From positions 3,534,001 through 3,598,000 of the forward strand of contig CP014773.1 in the NCBI GenBank assembly GCA_001596135.1: a DNA stretch of 64,000 bases, read 5' to 3'. This stretch comes from Mucilaginibacter sp. PAMC 26640 (lineage in GTDB: Bacteria > Bacteroidota > Bacteroidia > Sphingobacteriales > Sphingobacteriaceae). Below, one piece after another: positions 1 to 9,282 of the stretch (position 1 is the stretch's first letter; the number at the start of each line of letters is the position of its first letter). The notes below the pieces were generated by a model. That model made no database searches and was not told the DNA's origin. It worked only from the letters and a program-made list of their open reading frames with translations. The translations under genes and the position numbers were made by a program.

Positions 1-1191
1 TTCCAGACCCATCGGTCCGCGGGCGTGAAGTTTCTGCGTGCTGATGCCGATTTCGGCCCCGAGGCCAAATTGAGCGCCGTCGGTAAATGCGGTTGAAGCG
101 TTTACGTACACTGCTGCGGCATCTACGCGGTTTAAAAAGTTTTCAATGTTGACCGGGTCTTCTGAAATAATAGCTTCGCTGTGTTTGGAGCTGTTACTAG
201 CGATATGATCGAGCGCTTCTTCCTGCGAGCCGACCGTTTTGATAGCCATTTTCATCGAAAGAAATTCGGTACCGAAATGTTCCGGCTCGGCGATGTGCAA
301 TAAATCGGACGGATAATGGCCGGTTAACACTCGAAAAGACGCTTCATCAGCAAAAATTGTTACCTGCTTTTGGGCCAAAGGTTTCGCTAAAGTGGGGAGA
401 TCGTTTAAACGGCTAGAATTAATAATTAAACAATCCAGCGCGTTGCAAACGCTTACCCGGCGGGTTTTGGCGTTATCTATTATGGCTGTTGCTTTCTCCA
501 GATCACCTGTTATATCAAGGTAGGTATGCACGATGCCTGCACCGGTTTCTATAACGGGCACTTTACTATTCGCCCGCACATAGTTGATCAAACCCTGGCT
601 GCCGCGGGGGATCAGTACATCTACAAAACCAACGGCATTGAGCAGTGCTTCTGTTGCTTCGCGCTCAACAGGCAGCAGGGTAGTGGCAGCTACGTCGATC
701 TCGTGTGCAATAAGTACAGCATGGATCACTTTCATGATGGCCCTGTTGGAATGATCTGCATCGCTGCCGCCTTTAAGAATACTTATATTTCCTGTTTTAA
801 AGCACAGTGCAAACACATCAAAAGTCACGTTTGCCCTGGCTTCGTATATTACGCCCACAACACCTAATGGTACACGTACTTTTGAGATCTTCAGGCCATT
901 AGGCATCGTTCTATCAGATAGTACGGCACCAAGCGGACTGCTCAGCCCGGCAACAGTTTTTATGTCGCTGGCAATAGCATTGATTCGATCTGCCGTGAGG
1001 GCAAGCCGGTCATATTTGGCATCTGCGGCATCCATGCGCTCGAGGTCCTTTTTATTTTCTTGCAGCAGGTAATCCGTTTGCTCAACAGCCGCTTTAGCAA
1101 CATCCAGCAAAATAGCATTGACAGCGGAAGGAGAGAGGTTTAGCTTTCTGGCGGCAGTAACTGCGTTTTCAAAATATGATGTATAATCCAT
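1..1191 (-). CDS. proA: Glutamate-5-semialdehyde dehydrogenase (gamma-glutamyl phosphate reductase), C-terminus cut by window edge
   Basis: Second step of proline synthesis: NADPH-dependent reduction of gamma-glutamyl phosphate to glutamate-5-semialdehyde in the cytoplasm. Reading leftwards from the ATG at 1191 the frame stays open to base 1 and gives a typical ProA sequence of about 397 residues, starting [11 protein letters not shown]. Recognisable blocks are the [18 protein letters not shown] nucleotide-fold segment, [16 protein letters not shown], the catalytic-cysteine region [10 protein letters not shown], and [20 protein letters not shown] near the end. ProA is usually about 410-420 residues, so only a short tail is missing. 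The start codon directly abuts the proB stop (TAA ATG), so the two genes are one translationally coupled operon. Confidence 0.96.
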   Translation of the reverse strand, partial: MDYTSYFENAVTAARKLNLSPSAVNAILLDVAKAAVEQTDYLLQENKKDLERMDAADAKYDRLALTADRINAIASDIKTVAGLSSPLGAVLSDRTMPNGLKISKVRVPLGVVGVIYEARANVTFDVFALCFKTGNISILKGGSDADHSNRAIMKVIHAVLIAHEIDVAATTLLPVEREATEALLNAVGFVDVLIPRGSQGLINYVRANSKVPVIETGAGIVHTYLDITGDLEKATAIIDNAKTRRVSVCNALDCLIINSSRLNDLPTLAKPLAQKQVTIFADEASFRVLTGHYPSDLLHIAEPEHFGTEFLSMKMAIKTVGSQEEALDHIASNSSKHSEAIISEDPVNIENFLNRVDAAAVYVNASTAFTDGAQFGLGAEIGISTQKLHARGPMGLE

Positions 1192-2271
1192 TTAACCTTG
1201 CAAATAAAGATAATCGTAATGTACCAGTGCACGCTGATTTTTTTTGCCTGTGAATTCACGGGCTTTTTCTGCGCCATATTCTGCTAAACCCAAACCGATG
1301 AGCTTATTGTTCTCGTCTACTATTTTTATAATTTCGCCTTTTTTGAATTCTTCGAGCACGTTTATAATTCCTATAGGTAACAGGCTCGAGGCTTTGCTGG
1401 AAAGCAGCACCGTTTTGGCACCCTCATTTACCTGCACTACACCGGTAGCAGCGGTTTCCGAATGGGCTATCCATTTCTTTTTACCTGACGCTTTTTTAGT
1501 TGGCACGAACCGGGTATGGGTTGCCCGGTTTTCAAGCACATCGGTAACAATATTGTCTTTTGTGCCATTGGCGATATGTACCGCAATACCTAACTGCGCT
1601 ACTTTATGGGCAATGTTTGATTTAGTGATCATACCGCCCCGGCCAAACTGCGACCTCCCGCTGCTTACAAACGAAGCAAAATCGATCCCGTCACCAGTTA
1701 CTTCTTCAATTACTTTTGACACTTCTAATTTAGGATCGCCGTCGTATATGCCATTAACGTTCGTCAATACGATCAGTGCCTGGGCGTTTAGCATGGATGC
1801 GATGAGTCCGGCCAGTTCGTCGTTATCGGTAAACATCAGCTCGGTTACGGATACCACATCGTTCTCATTCACCACAGGTATCACCTCGTGCTGTAAAAGA
1901 AGTTCAAGACAGTTACGCATGTTTAAATAATGCAGCCTGTCGCGGAAATCCTCTTTGGTAACCAGTACTTGGGAACAAAGGATCTTGAATTTCTCGAACA
2001 GATTTGCGTAAGTATTAATGAGTTTTACCTGCCCAATGGACGCGAGTAACTGGCGGGTAGCCACTGCATCGTATTTGTCGGTAACGGTGATTAAGCTGCG
2101 GCCCGATGCTACTGCACCGGACGATACAAGGATTACCTGGATGCCTTGTTTTTTAATGGCGGCGATCTGATCTACCAAATGGGAAATGCGCTCGGTATCC
2201 GGCAGTCCGTTTGGTTTGGTGATAACGTTGCTGCCTACCTTAATAATAATGCGCCGGTAATTGAATGACAT
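1192..2271 (-). CDS. proB: Glutamate 5-kinase
   Basis: First step of proline synthesis: ATP-dependent phosphorylation of glutamate, the usual point of proline feedback inhibition. The 359-residue protein has the amino-acid-kinase fold: N-terminal IIKVGSNVIT, VSSGAVASGR (about residues 49-58), the NENDVVS loop, and GRGGMITK near residue 213. The C-terminal ~90 residues (from KKWIAHS) form a PUA domain, including GLAEYGAEKAREFTGKKNQ. Length matches the family (E. coli 367). It is the first gene of the proB-proA operon, with the proA ATG right after its stop. No regulatory structure was seen upstream. Confidence 0.95.
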   Translation of the reverse strand: MSFNYRRIIIKVGSNVITKPNGLPDTERISHLVDQIAAIKKQGIQVILVSSGAVASGRSLITVTDKYDAVATRQLLASIGQVKLINTYANLFEKFKILCSQVLVTKEDFRDRLHYLNMRNCLELLLQHEVIPVVNENDVVSVTELMFTDNDELAGLIASMLNAQALIVLTNVNGIYDGDPKLEVSKVIEEVTGDGIDFASFVSSGRSQFGRGGMITKSNIAHKVAQLGIAVHIANGTKDNIVTDVLENRATHTRFVPTKKASGKKKWIAHSETAATGVVQVNEGAKTVLLSSKASSLLPIGIINVLEEFKKGEIIKIVDENNKLIGLGLAEYGAEKAREFTGKKNQRALVHYDYLYLQG

Positions 2272-2700
2272 TAATGTAGATAAAATTAGTCGTCAATTAT
2301 AAGAAATTATAAGGGGAAAATGGTGTATTACCTGATATTTGCTTGATTGAATTGCAAGGCTATTTTAACGCAAAGAATAGGAAGAAGATCCAAAGATGCG
2401 CATAGCCGATCGTTTAGCAATTGATTTTTTGTGGCTTTTCTCATCTGCGTAACGATTCTATTGTACATAAAGTAATGTCTTAGGATGGTGAATATCCAGT
2501 TATTTTGAAAAAATATTTGGATTGATATTATTATTTATATTTTTGTCTACATATTCTATAGACAATGTATTACTTTACCTTCCGTACGTACTTACGATAT
2601 AATAAAATGCAGTACTCAACTGCTTGTTGTTGTTGCTAATCGGCTCATCGACAAATTATTATCAATTCAATTCTATTTCTTTCAAACTTGCTTATACTTT
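2272..2700. other. Divergent intergenic region between proB and the TonB receptor
   Basis: 429 bp between divergent genes, AT-rich and without a convincing ORF. It must hold the proB promoter (leftward) and the receptor promoter (rightward). The only ordered element I see is the CTATAG-containing inverted repeat at 2545-2563. Confidence 0.6.
2545..2563 (+). promoter_or_regulatory. CTATAG inverted repeat upstream of the TonB receptor (possible operator)
   Basis: Arms GTCTA and TAGAC are separated by 9 bases, with the hexamer CTATAG in the right half. It lies about 140 bp upstream of the receptor ATG, just before a TACTTTAC that is a weak match to the Bacteroidota -7 element. A similar arrangement (TACTA, 8 bases, TAGTA, also with CTATAG) lies in the -35 region of the sulfur operon promoter near 14550-14567. 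Operator function is inferred from position and similarity only. Confidence 0.3.
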
Positions 2701-5646
2701 ATGGACATTTCTACAAGATTTTTTAAATTCATTGTGTTCTTTTTGCTCCTTGTCCCCGCCGCCAGCTTTGCACAGCTCAACGGGAGCTATATACTGAGTG
2801 GAAAAGTAAACGACGAAACCGGCAAGCCGCTGGTTGGTACAACCGTTACCATTAAAGGTACCACCAATGCCGCTGTTACTGATAGTACAGGTAAATTCTC
2901 GCTCACCACCAGCGCCAAATTGCCGTTCACCCTGGTATTTAGCGCCGTTGGTTATCAGCCGCAGGAATTTAGCATAAAGAATGCTAACAGTGCAGTCAAT
3001 ATTCAGTTAACGTCTCAGTCTTTATTACTAAATGAGGTGGTGGTTACCGCGTCGCGCCGTGAAGAAAAGTTGCTGCGTTCTCCGGTTGCTATCGAAAAAC
3101 TGAGCATCAACGCGCTGAAGCAATCGCCAGGCCCAAGCTTTTACGACGCCTTGGAAAACGTTAAAGGTGTGCAAATGACCACGACGAGTATCACACTTAA
3201 AGTGCCAAATACACGTGGTTTCAACAGCCCCAATAACTTTAGGTTTATGCAGCTGGCAGATGGGGTAGATATGCAATCTGCCACGTTAGGCGTGCCACTA
3301 GGTAATGCCATTGGCCCAACTGAATTAGATATCGCCAGTATAGAGATCACGCCAGGCGCCGCCGCTGCTTTGTATGGGACTAATGCTATCAACGGCCTGT
3401 CCAACTTATTCACTAAAGATCCATTCAAATATCAGGGACTCAGTTTTTATCACCGCAGCGGGATTAACCACGTAGGGGATAATTTAGGGTCAAGTGCGTT
3501 GACAGAAGATGCGATACGCTACGCCAAGGCCTTTAATAATAAATTTGCTTTTAAACTGAACGCTAGTTATTTAAAAGGGAAAGACTGGCAATCGAATACC
3601 CGCCTCGATCAAAATCCTACCAATTTAAAAACGGCAAATCCGGCTTACCCCGAACTGACCGGTACCAGCAACGCTGCGTACGATGGTTGGAATAAATATG
3701 GTGACGATGCGCTTGCCGGTAGTAATACGGTATCGGTAAAAGGTATTGTGGTTGATGGGGTTGCCCGCCCAAACCTTACAGTAGCCCGTACCGGTTATAA
3801 CGAAGTTGACCTGGTAAGCCCAGATGTAACCAACCTTAAACTGGATGGTACACTGGCTTACAAACTTACGCCTAATACCACCTTATCCTATACTTACCGT
3901 TATGGCAAAATGGATGGGGTTTTTCAGCGCGGTAACAAGATCTCGCTTAACGGAGCTACGGTTCAGAACCATAAAGTGGAACTCAAGGGAAAAGACTTTC
4001 TGATCCGTGCCTACGAATCAATTGAGAATACTGGTAACTCTTTCAACGTAAAACCGCTGGCAGATAACCTGGATTTAAACCACGCCAGTAATTCTGCCTG
4101 GGGTACTACTTTCAAGGATGCTTTAAATACTTATGCAAACGCCAATGGCGGTTTAAAATCAACCAACCTTGCGGCTGCAGAACAATTTGCACGTGCCGCC
4201 GCCGATAAGGGCAGGGTAGAACCTGGCACCCCCGAGTTTGATGCATTGCGTAAAACCATTATCGGTATCAATAACTGGGATTTTAAATCAAGTCTGATCC
4301 CCAATGCACCTGCTACAGGTGGAGCCGCACTGGTGCAAAAGAGTAACATGTACAATGCCGAGGCGCAATGGGACTTAACCAGCAAGGTAAAGTATGTAGA
4401 TCTGTTGGTTGGTGGCGATGTGCGTATATACCAGATCATTCCTGATGGAAACAACTTTGTTGATTTCACCCGCAGTATTGCTGACAGGAACACGCCGCTG
4501 GCAGATGGCAGCTTTGGAGAAAATGTAGTTTATAAAAAATACGGTGCGTTTACGCAGCTTACCAAAACCTTTTTCGAAGAGAAATTGAAAATATTTGGCT
4601 CGGTTCGGTGGGACTATAACCCGTATTTCGATCCTAAATTCACGCCGCGTTTGGCCGCCGTTTATTCGCCAAATCAAAATCACAACTTCAGGTTTACTTT
4701 CCAGAATGGTTACCGTTTCCCATCACTTTTTGAGGCCTTATCCTATGTTAACAATGGGCGGGTAAAACGGGTGGGCAGCCTGGATTTTATTAATGATGGG
4801 CTTGGTTACCTGAATAACAGCTACACCCAGCAGTCGGTAACGGCGTTTAACGCGGCAGTAAAAGCCCAGTCTACCACCGGCGATGATGCAACCGCGTTGA
4901 AAAACCGGAGCCTGTTGCAGGTTGCCGATCTGCTAAAAGCAAGGCCGGAGCAGATCACGTCGTACGAGGTAGGTTACAAAGGTATCTTGTTTGATAATAA
5001 GGTGTTTCTTGATATAGACGCCTATACCAATCGCTACAATGGATTCCTGGGCCAGGTGCAGGTGTTTGTTCCGAACGGAACGAATGTGGGCACAGATGCT
5101 GCCGTACTGGCTATGCTGGATGTCAATCGTGACCCTACAACCGCTACTGCGGCAAACGCCGCCAGCCAGGGCCAGAGCCGCTACCGCGTTTATACCAATG
5201 CCAAAAATATTTACAACAACTATGGTTCTTCGGCAGGCCTTACTTATAATTTTTATAAACGGTATACGGTATCCGGCAACGTGAGCTTTAATAAACTGAA
5301 GGCACAGCAAACCTCGGATATATTCGTAACCGGCTTTAACACGCCGGAGTGGTCGGGTAATTTCTCCTTTGGCAACCGTGAGGTGGTGAAGAATTTCGGT
5401 TTCAATATCGTTTACAAATGGCAGGAAGCTTTCCTGTGGGAGAGCCCGCTGGTTACCGGTGCAGTACCGGCTATCCATACGTTTGATGCGCAGGTTACCT
5501 ACCGTTTGCCGGTTTATTATGCAACGTTTAAAGCGGGGGCTACCGATATTTTCAACAAACGCTACATCCAGTACGCGGGTGGCCCAACCATCGGCGGCAT
5601 ATATTATGTATCCGTTACGCTGGATGGCCTGCTGAGCGGAAAGTAG
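2701..5646 (+). CDS. TonB-dependent outer-membrane receptor
   Basis: 981-residue outer-membrane active transporter energised by TonB-ExbBD. The signal peptide (hydrophobic residues about 9-23, FIVFFLLLVPAASFAQ) precedes a carboxypeptidase-regulatory-like beta-sandwich (SGKVNDETGKPLVGTTVTIKGT, residues ~32-115). Then come the TonB box/plug (LNEVVVTASRREEKLLRSPV, PGAAAALYGTNAINGLSN) and a long beta-barrel. The barrel ends with alternating aromatic strands and a TonB-receptor-like finish (NKRYIQYAGGPTIGGIYYVSVTLDG). No SusD partner follows, so it is not a classical Sus pair. The substrate is unknown; its place beside the sulfate operon and the shared CTATAG motif hint at a sulfur compound, which is inference. 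The gene ends in a strong bidirectional terminator. Confidence 0.9.
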   Translation: MDISTRFFKFIVFFLLLVPAASFAQLNGSYILSGKVNDETGKPLVGTTVTIKGTTNAAVTDSTGKFSLTTSAKLPFTLVFSAVGYQPQEFSIKNANSAVNIQLTSQSLLLNEVVVTASRREEKLLRSPVAIEKLSINALKQSPGPSFYDALENVKGVQMTTTSITLKVPNTRGFNSPNNFRFMQLADGVDMQSATLGVPLGNAIGPTELDIASIEITPGAAAALYGTNAINGLSNLFTKDPFKYQGLSFYHRSGINHVGDNLGSSALTEDAIRYAKAFNNKFAFKLNASYLKGKDWQSNTRLDQNPTNLKTANPAYPELTGTSNAAYDGWNKYGDDALAGSNTVSVKGIVVDGVARPNLTVARTGYNEVDLVSPDVTNLKLDGTLAYKLTPNTTLSYTYRYGKMDGVFQRGNKISLNGATVQNHKVELKGKDFLIRAYESIENTGNSFNVKPLADNLDLNHASNSAWGTTFKDALNTYANANGGLKSTNLAAAEQFARAAADKGRVEPGTPEFDALRKTIIGINNWDFKSSLIPNAPATGGAALVQKSNMYNAEAQWDLTSKVKYVDLLVGGDVRIYQIIPDGNNFVDFTRSIADRNTPLADGSFGENVVYKKYGAFTQLTKTFFEEKLKIFGSVRWDYNPYFDPKFTPRLAAVYSPNQNHNFRFTFQNGYRFPSLFEALSYVNNGRVKRVGSLDFINDGLGYLNNSYTQQSVTAFNAAVKAQSTTGDDATALKNRSLLQVADLLKARPEQITSYEVGYKGILFDNKVFLDIDAYTNRYNGFLGQVQVFVPNGTNVGTDAAVLAMLDVNRDPTTATAANAASQGQSRYRVYTNAKNIYNNYGSSAGLTYNFYKRYTVSGNVSFNKLKAQQTSDIFVTGFNTPEWSGNFSFGNREVVKNFGFNIVYKWQEAFLWESPLVTGAVPAIHTFDAQVTYRLPVYYATFKAGATDIFNKRYIQYAGGPTIGGIYYVSVTLDGLLSGK

Positions 5647-5705
5647 CCCGATAATCTAAAGGCAATAATCGCGGAAAAAAAATTTATTAGGTTTATTTAG
5701 TTTTT

Positions 5706-5740
5706 AAAAGAGCGGGCAAGCGAGTTGCCCGCTCTTTTTT
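5706..5740. terminator. Bidirectional intrinsic terminator
   Basis: Perfect 11-bp stem (AGAGCGGGCAA with TTGCCCGCTCT) around a GCGAG loop. A run of A lies on the left and a run of T on the right, so it can end both the rightward receptor gene and the leftward gene whose stop is at 5742. Confidence 0.9.
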
Positions 5741-5741
5741 A

Positions 5742-6782
5742 TTAATCCCAGGCATCGCCTTTACTTTCAGGCGCGGGCTTTTCTGCTATTTCCTTTAATT
5801 TAATTAGCGCACCATTTTTATGGTCTATCTTCATATCAAAGGTTGCTTCATCGCTGCCGCTTGTTAGCAGCCCGCCCAACAAGCCAAACATAGAAGAGAC
5901 AATCATCGTACCTGTACTTGCCGTTACTTTAGCTTTGCCGGTGAAAAAAAAATCATCGTTAACTTTCTTAAGCAGGTAAAGCCCAAAGGAGGTAACAACA
6001 TACGGCTCGCCTTTATAAACTAACGCATAAGTTTTATTCAGTTTAATGTCCCTTAGTTTCCCTTTATCATCCAGCGCCTTAACATTGCCGGCGTATGGGT
6101 AAGCAGACGTTACAGTGATAGCCTTATCGGGTATTTGGGCTTTGAAAGATTGAAAATTAAGATAAAGCCCATCATTATAAACGGATGTTGTGTAAACCGT
6201 GATCTTCCTTTTTTCTATACTATCCATTTTGGCAACATCGTTATAACTGTACATTACGGTATCAGCAGGTTGCCTTAACAAGTTGCTTTGGATAAAGCCG
6301 GTTAAAGTATCACGTCCTTTTTCCAGCAACCCGTTGGTTACATCGATAGATGAACGTAAAGTAAATACAGTATCTATTGAAGCCACACGCTGGAATTTAT
6401 CTAACTTTTGCGCATAAAGATCAGCCCGGAAAGTGCAGTACCCTATTTCTGACATTCCTCTAGTTAATTCCGCGAAACTAAACTGCCTAAGGTGCAGCAG
6501 TAAGCCATTAGTCGCGACATCGGCATCTGTTAACGAACTGAATACACTGGTCAATTCTTTTTTCAGGGGGTGTTTTGTAAAAACGGCCGCTGTCCTGTTA
6601 AACGCGCCCGTTTTTACGAAACCGAAGCTGGTATCCGGACGGGAATCTAATAGCGTAATACTATTATACAAACTGTGCGGCGTTTTCGCTGCTGATAGCT
6701 TGGGTTCAAAATAAACTTTATGCTGTGCATTTACCCTAATAAAGCTTAATAGCAGGAGTGTGCTGATCAGGATCTTAGTCAT
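5742..6782 (-). CDS. Secreted/periplasmic protein of unknown function
   Basis: 346 residues with a clear signal peptide (MTKILISTLLLLSFIRVNAQ), so exported. I do not recognise a domain. The body is mixed alpha/beta, with a glycine/serine-rich hydrophobic stretch (TGTMIVSSMFGLLGGLLTSG, about residues 291-310) that could be a membrane-associating hairpin, and a charged tail. It stands alone: it faces the receptor gene across the terminator at 5706-5740, and the sulfur operon ends upstream of it on the same strand behind another terminator-like hairpin. The start ATG fits the signal peptide. Function not assigned. Confidence 0.75.
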   Translation of the reverse strand: MTKILISTLLLLSFIRVNAQHKVYFEPKLSAAKTPHSLYNSITLLDSRPDTSFGFVKTGAFNRTAAVFTKHPLKKELTSVFSSLTDADVATNGLLLHLRQFSFAELTRGMSEIGYCTFRADLYAQKLDKFQRVASIDTVFTLRSSIDVTNGLLEKGRDTLTGFIQSNLLRQPADTVMYSYNDVAKMDSIEKRKITVYTTSVYNDGLYLNFQSFKAQIPDKAITVTSAYPYAGNVKALDDKGKLRDIKLNKTYALVYKGEPYVVTSFGLYLLKKVNDDFFFTGKAKVTASTGTMIVSSMFGLLGGLLTSGSDEATFDMKIDHKNGALIKLKEIAEKPAPESKGDAWD

Positions 6783-6871
6783 GTGATGTTTAGTTGGTGC
6801 TAAATTAAAAATTTAGTCCAACAAAAGCGGGTGCTTTTTATCGTGGATAGAAGAATGGCACCTAAACAAAC

Positions 6872-6905
6872 AAACCCTACGCGAGTTGCACCTCGCATAG
6901 GGTTT
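6872..6905 (-). terminator. Terminator-like hairpin at the end of the sulfate operon
   Basis: AAACCCTA-C-GCGAG pairs with CTCGC-A-TAGGGTTT around a 6-base loop, 41 bp after the cysN stop. The T-tract is short on both sides (TTTT on +, TTTGTTTGTTT on -), so it probably ends the cys operon but is less canonical than the other terminators here. Confidence 0.65.
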
Positions 6906-6945
6906 TACTGCTCACTCAACAGTTTATAATTGGTTAATCATAGGC

Positions 6946-8196
6946 TTAATCTACGGCCTGCCTCAGCATGAGTGCTCCCACGGTAACGTTGGTACGGCTA
7001 TCAATAATTATGGCGCCCCCATTGGCTTTATTAAGCTGGTAAGGGTCAAAAGCCAAAGGCTCTGCGGTCTTGATTACAATCCGGCCAATATCGTTCAGCT
7101 TAAACTCTTCATCGTAATCCTTTTCCAGGGTGTTGATGTTGATCTTGTAGAGTACCTCGCTAATCTTGCAGCGGATAGTTTTGGTATTATGCTGTACAAG
7201 GTAAGTCAGCGATGGATCAAGCGGACGGGTATCCATCCAGCAAAGGTCGGCCTCAATCAGATTGCTCAGTTGCGGCTGGCCCGCGCTGTTTACGATAATA
7301 TCTCCACGACTGATGTCGATATTATCAGCCAGGTGTACGGTTACCGACATGCCTGCCAGCGCTTCCTTAGGTTGCGTATCATAAAGTTCTATCTTGGATA
7401 TCGTAGAGCTGAAGCCTGATGGCAGCACGGTTACTTTATCATTTACCCTGAACGATCCGCTGGAAACACGCCCCGCGTAGCCCCGGTAGTCGTGCAGTTC
7501 ATCCGTTTGCGGGCGCACCACCCATTGCACAGGCAGGCGGGCATGGGCTGATGTATCATCAATTTCTAAAACTACATTCTCCAGATGCGTCAACAGGCTG
7601 TCGCCGGTGTACCAGCTTATCTTAGCCGATGGATAAACGATGTTATCGCCTTTTAACGCACTCACGGGGATATAAGTAACATTTTTAAGTCCTACCTTAC
7701 CTGCCAGCACTTTATAATCCGCCACAATTTTGTTGAATACATTTTCATCATAATCAACCATGTCCATTTTGTTTATGGCTACCACTACCTGCTGTATTTG
7801 CAGTAGCGATACCAGGAACGAGTGCCGGGTAGTTTGTTCGATAACCCCTTTGCGGGCATCTATTAAAATAATGGCCAGGCCTGCGTTGCTGGCACCGGTA
7901 ACCATGTTACGGGTATATTGGATATGGCCTGGTGCATCGGCAATAATGAATTTACGTTTATCTGTCTCAAAGTATTTGTAGGCTACATCAATGGTAATAC
8001 CCTGTTCGCGTTCCGCTTTCAGGCCGTCGGTTAATATAGCTAGGTCGATGCTGCCGTCGTCGTTTTTACGGTTGGATGCGTGGAGCGCCTCCAACTGGTC
8101 TACCAGGATGGCTTCACTATCGTACAATAAGCGGCCAATTAATGTGCTTTTGCCATCATCTACGCTGCCTGCTGTTATAAATTTTAAAATATCCAT
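6946..8196 (-). CDS. cysN: Sulfate adenylyltransferase subunit 1 (GTPase)
   Basis: Regulatory GTPase of ATP sulfurylase; GTP hydrolysis drives CysD-catalysed formation of adenosine 5'-phosphosulfate (APS). The 416-residue protein shows the translation-factor GTPase motifs: G1 GSVDDGKST (residues ~10-18), the effector region EREQGITIDVAY, G3 DAPGHIQYTRNM and G4 NKMD, followed by two beta-barrel domains. There is no C-terminal CysC (APS kinase) fusion. That agrees with the 4Fe-4S CysH here, which uses APS directly. It is the last gene of the operon, 180 bp after cysD, with a possible processing hairpin (8318-8345) between them. Confidence 0.95.
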   Translation of the reverse strand: MDILKFITAGSVDDGKSTLIGRLLYDSEAILVDQLEALHASNRKNDDGSIDLAILTDGLKAEREQGITIDVAYKYFETDKRKFIIADAPGHIQYTRNMVTGASNAGLAIILIDARKGVIEQTTRHSFLVSLLQIQQVVVAINKMDMVDYDENVFNKIVADYKVLAGKVGLKNVTYIPVSALKGDNIVYPSAKISWYTGDSLLTHLENVVLEIDDTSAHARLPVQWVVRPQTDELHDYRGYAGRVSSGSFRVNDKVTVLPSGFSSTISKIELYDTQPKEALAGMSVTVHLADNIDISRGDIIVNSAGQPQLSNLIEADLCWMDTRPLDPSLTYLVQHNTKTIRCKISEVLYKININTLEKDYDEEFKLNDIGRIVIKTAEPLAFDPYQLNKANGGAIIIDSRTNVTVGALMLRQAVD

Positions 8197-8317
8197 TTTC
8201 TATATTTCGGATGATCTGTTACTGTATGCCGCATTAAGCGATCACGCTGTATGCAAAACAACTTAAAAGTGTACCTATTAAGCTGTTGATTACTATAAGC
8301 GTACTTACAAACTTTAA

Positions 8318-8345
8318 GGTTCAGGGGCTAATAAAACGCTGAACC
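8318..8345 (-). other. Hairpin between cysD and cysN
   Basis: GGTTCAG and CTGAACC form a 7-bp stem with a 14-base loop in the only sizeable gap of the operon. No T-run follows on the minus strand, so it is more likely an mRNA processing or stability element than a terminator. A second small CCCTC/GAGGG hairpin lies beside it. Confidence 0.4.
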
Positions 8346-8376
8346 CGCCCTCTTTTGGAGGGTGCTGTGCTCAGGG

Positions 8377-9282
8377 TTAAAAATATCCCCCTTTTTTCCG
8401 GTCTTCCATAGCCGCTTCGCTCACCTTATCGTCCATACGGGCACCGCGCTCGCTGATCCTGGATGAGGCTATTTCGTTGATGATATCATCTATTTCGAAA
8501 GCGTAGGATGCTACGGCTGCGGTACAAGTCATATCGCCAACGGTACGGAAACGTACATTTTTGTTCTCAATTTTATCGTCGGCATCCATGTTTAAAAAAG
8601 GTGATGCCGCCATTAACTGCCCGTTGCGCGTGATACAATCCCGCTGGTGGGCAAAATAAATGGTTGGCAAAGGGATGTTTTCCCGGCGGATGTAGTTCCA
8701 TACGTCCAGCTCTGTCCAGTTACTGATCGGGAAAACGCGTACGTTCTCGCCTTTATGGATCTTACCGTTATAAATATTCCAAAGCTCGGGGCGCTGGCGT
8801 TTGGGGTCCCACTGGCCAAACTCGTCGCGTACAGAAAAAATACGCTCCTTTGCGCGGGCCTTTTCTTCGTCTCTGCGGGCACCGCCGATGCAGGCATCAA
8901 ACTGGTGTTTGGCTATGGTATCTAACAAGGTAACCGTTTGCAAGGCATTGCGGCTGGCATTTTTCCCTTTTTGCTCAATTACTTTACCCTGATCGATGCT
9001 ATCCTGAACATGCCCGACAATGAGTTTTTCGCCTATCCTGGCGATCATCTCATCCCGGTAAGTAATAGTTTCTTCAAAATTGTGCCCGGTATCAATATGT
9101 ACCAGCGGGAAGGGGAACTTGCCCGGGCGGAAGGCTTTCATAGCCAGGTGAACCAAGGTAATGGAATCTTTACCGCCTGAAAATAATAGCGCGGGTTTTT
9201 CAAACTGCCCGGCTACTTCACGCAAAATATATATAGCCTCTGCCTCTAACTCGTCGAGGTAATCTAACCGGTATTTACTCAT
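8377..9282 (-). CDS. cysD: Sulfate adenylyltransferase subunit 2
   Basis: Catalytic ATP sulfurylase subunit, making APS from ATP and sulfate with CysN. 301 residues with the PP-loop ATP-pyrophosphatase motif LFSGGKDSI (residues ~33-41) and the family blocks HIDTGHNFEETI, GGARRDEEKARAKER, RVFPISNWTELDVW and the C-terminal ERGARMDDK segment. Full family length. Its start overlaps the cysH stop by four bases (ATGA), so translation is coupled. Confidence 0.96.
   Translation of the reverse strand: MSKYRLDYLDELEAEAIYILREVAGQFEKPALLFSGGKDSITLVHLAMKAFRPGKFPFPLVHIDTGHNFEETITYRDEMIARIGEKLIVGHVQDSIDQGKVIEQKGKNASRNALQTVTLLDTIAKHQFDACIGGARRDEEKARAKERIFSVRDEFGQWDPKRQRPELWNIYNGKIHKGENVRVFPISNWTELDVWNYIRRENIPLPTIYFAHQRDCITRNGQLMAASPFLNMDADDKIENKNVRFRTVGDMTCTAAVASYAFEIDDIINEIASSRISERGARMDDKVSEAAMEDRKKGGYF

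Noticed and set aside
1244..1930. A 228-codon frame opposite proB
   Set aside because: It lies fully inside a well-supported proB on the other strand; its Ser/Pro/Thr-rich composition is that of a complementary-strand frame.
8318..8345. Terminator between cysD and cysN
   Set aside because: The hairpin has no T-run on the transcribed strand, and cysN needs to be co-expressed with cysD.
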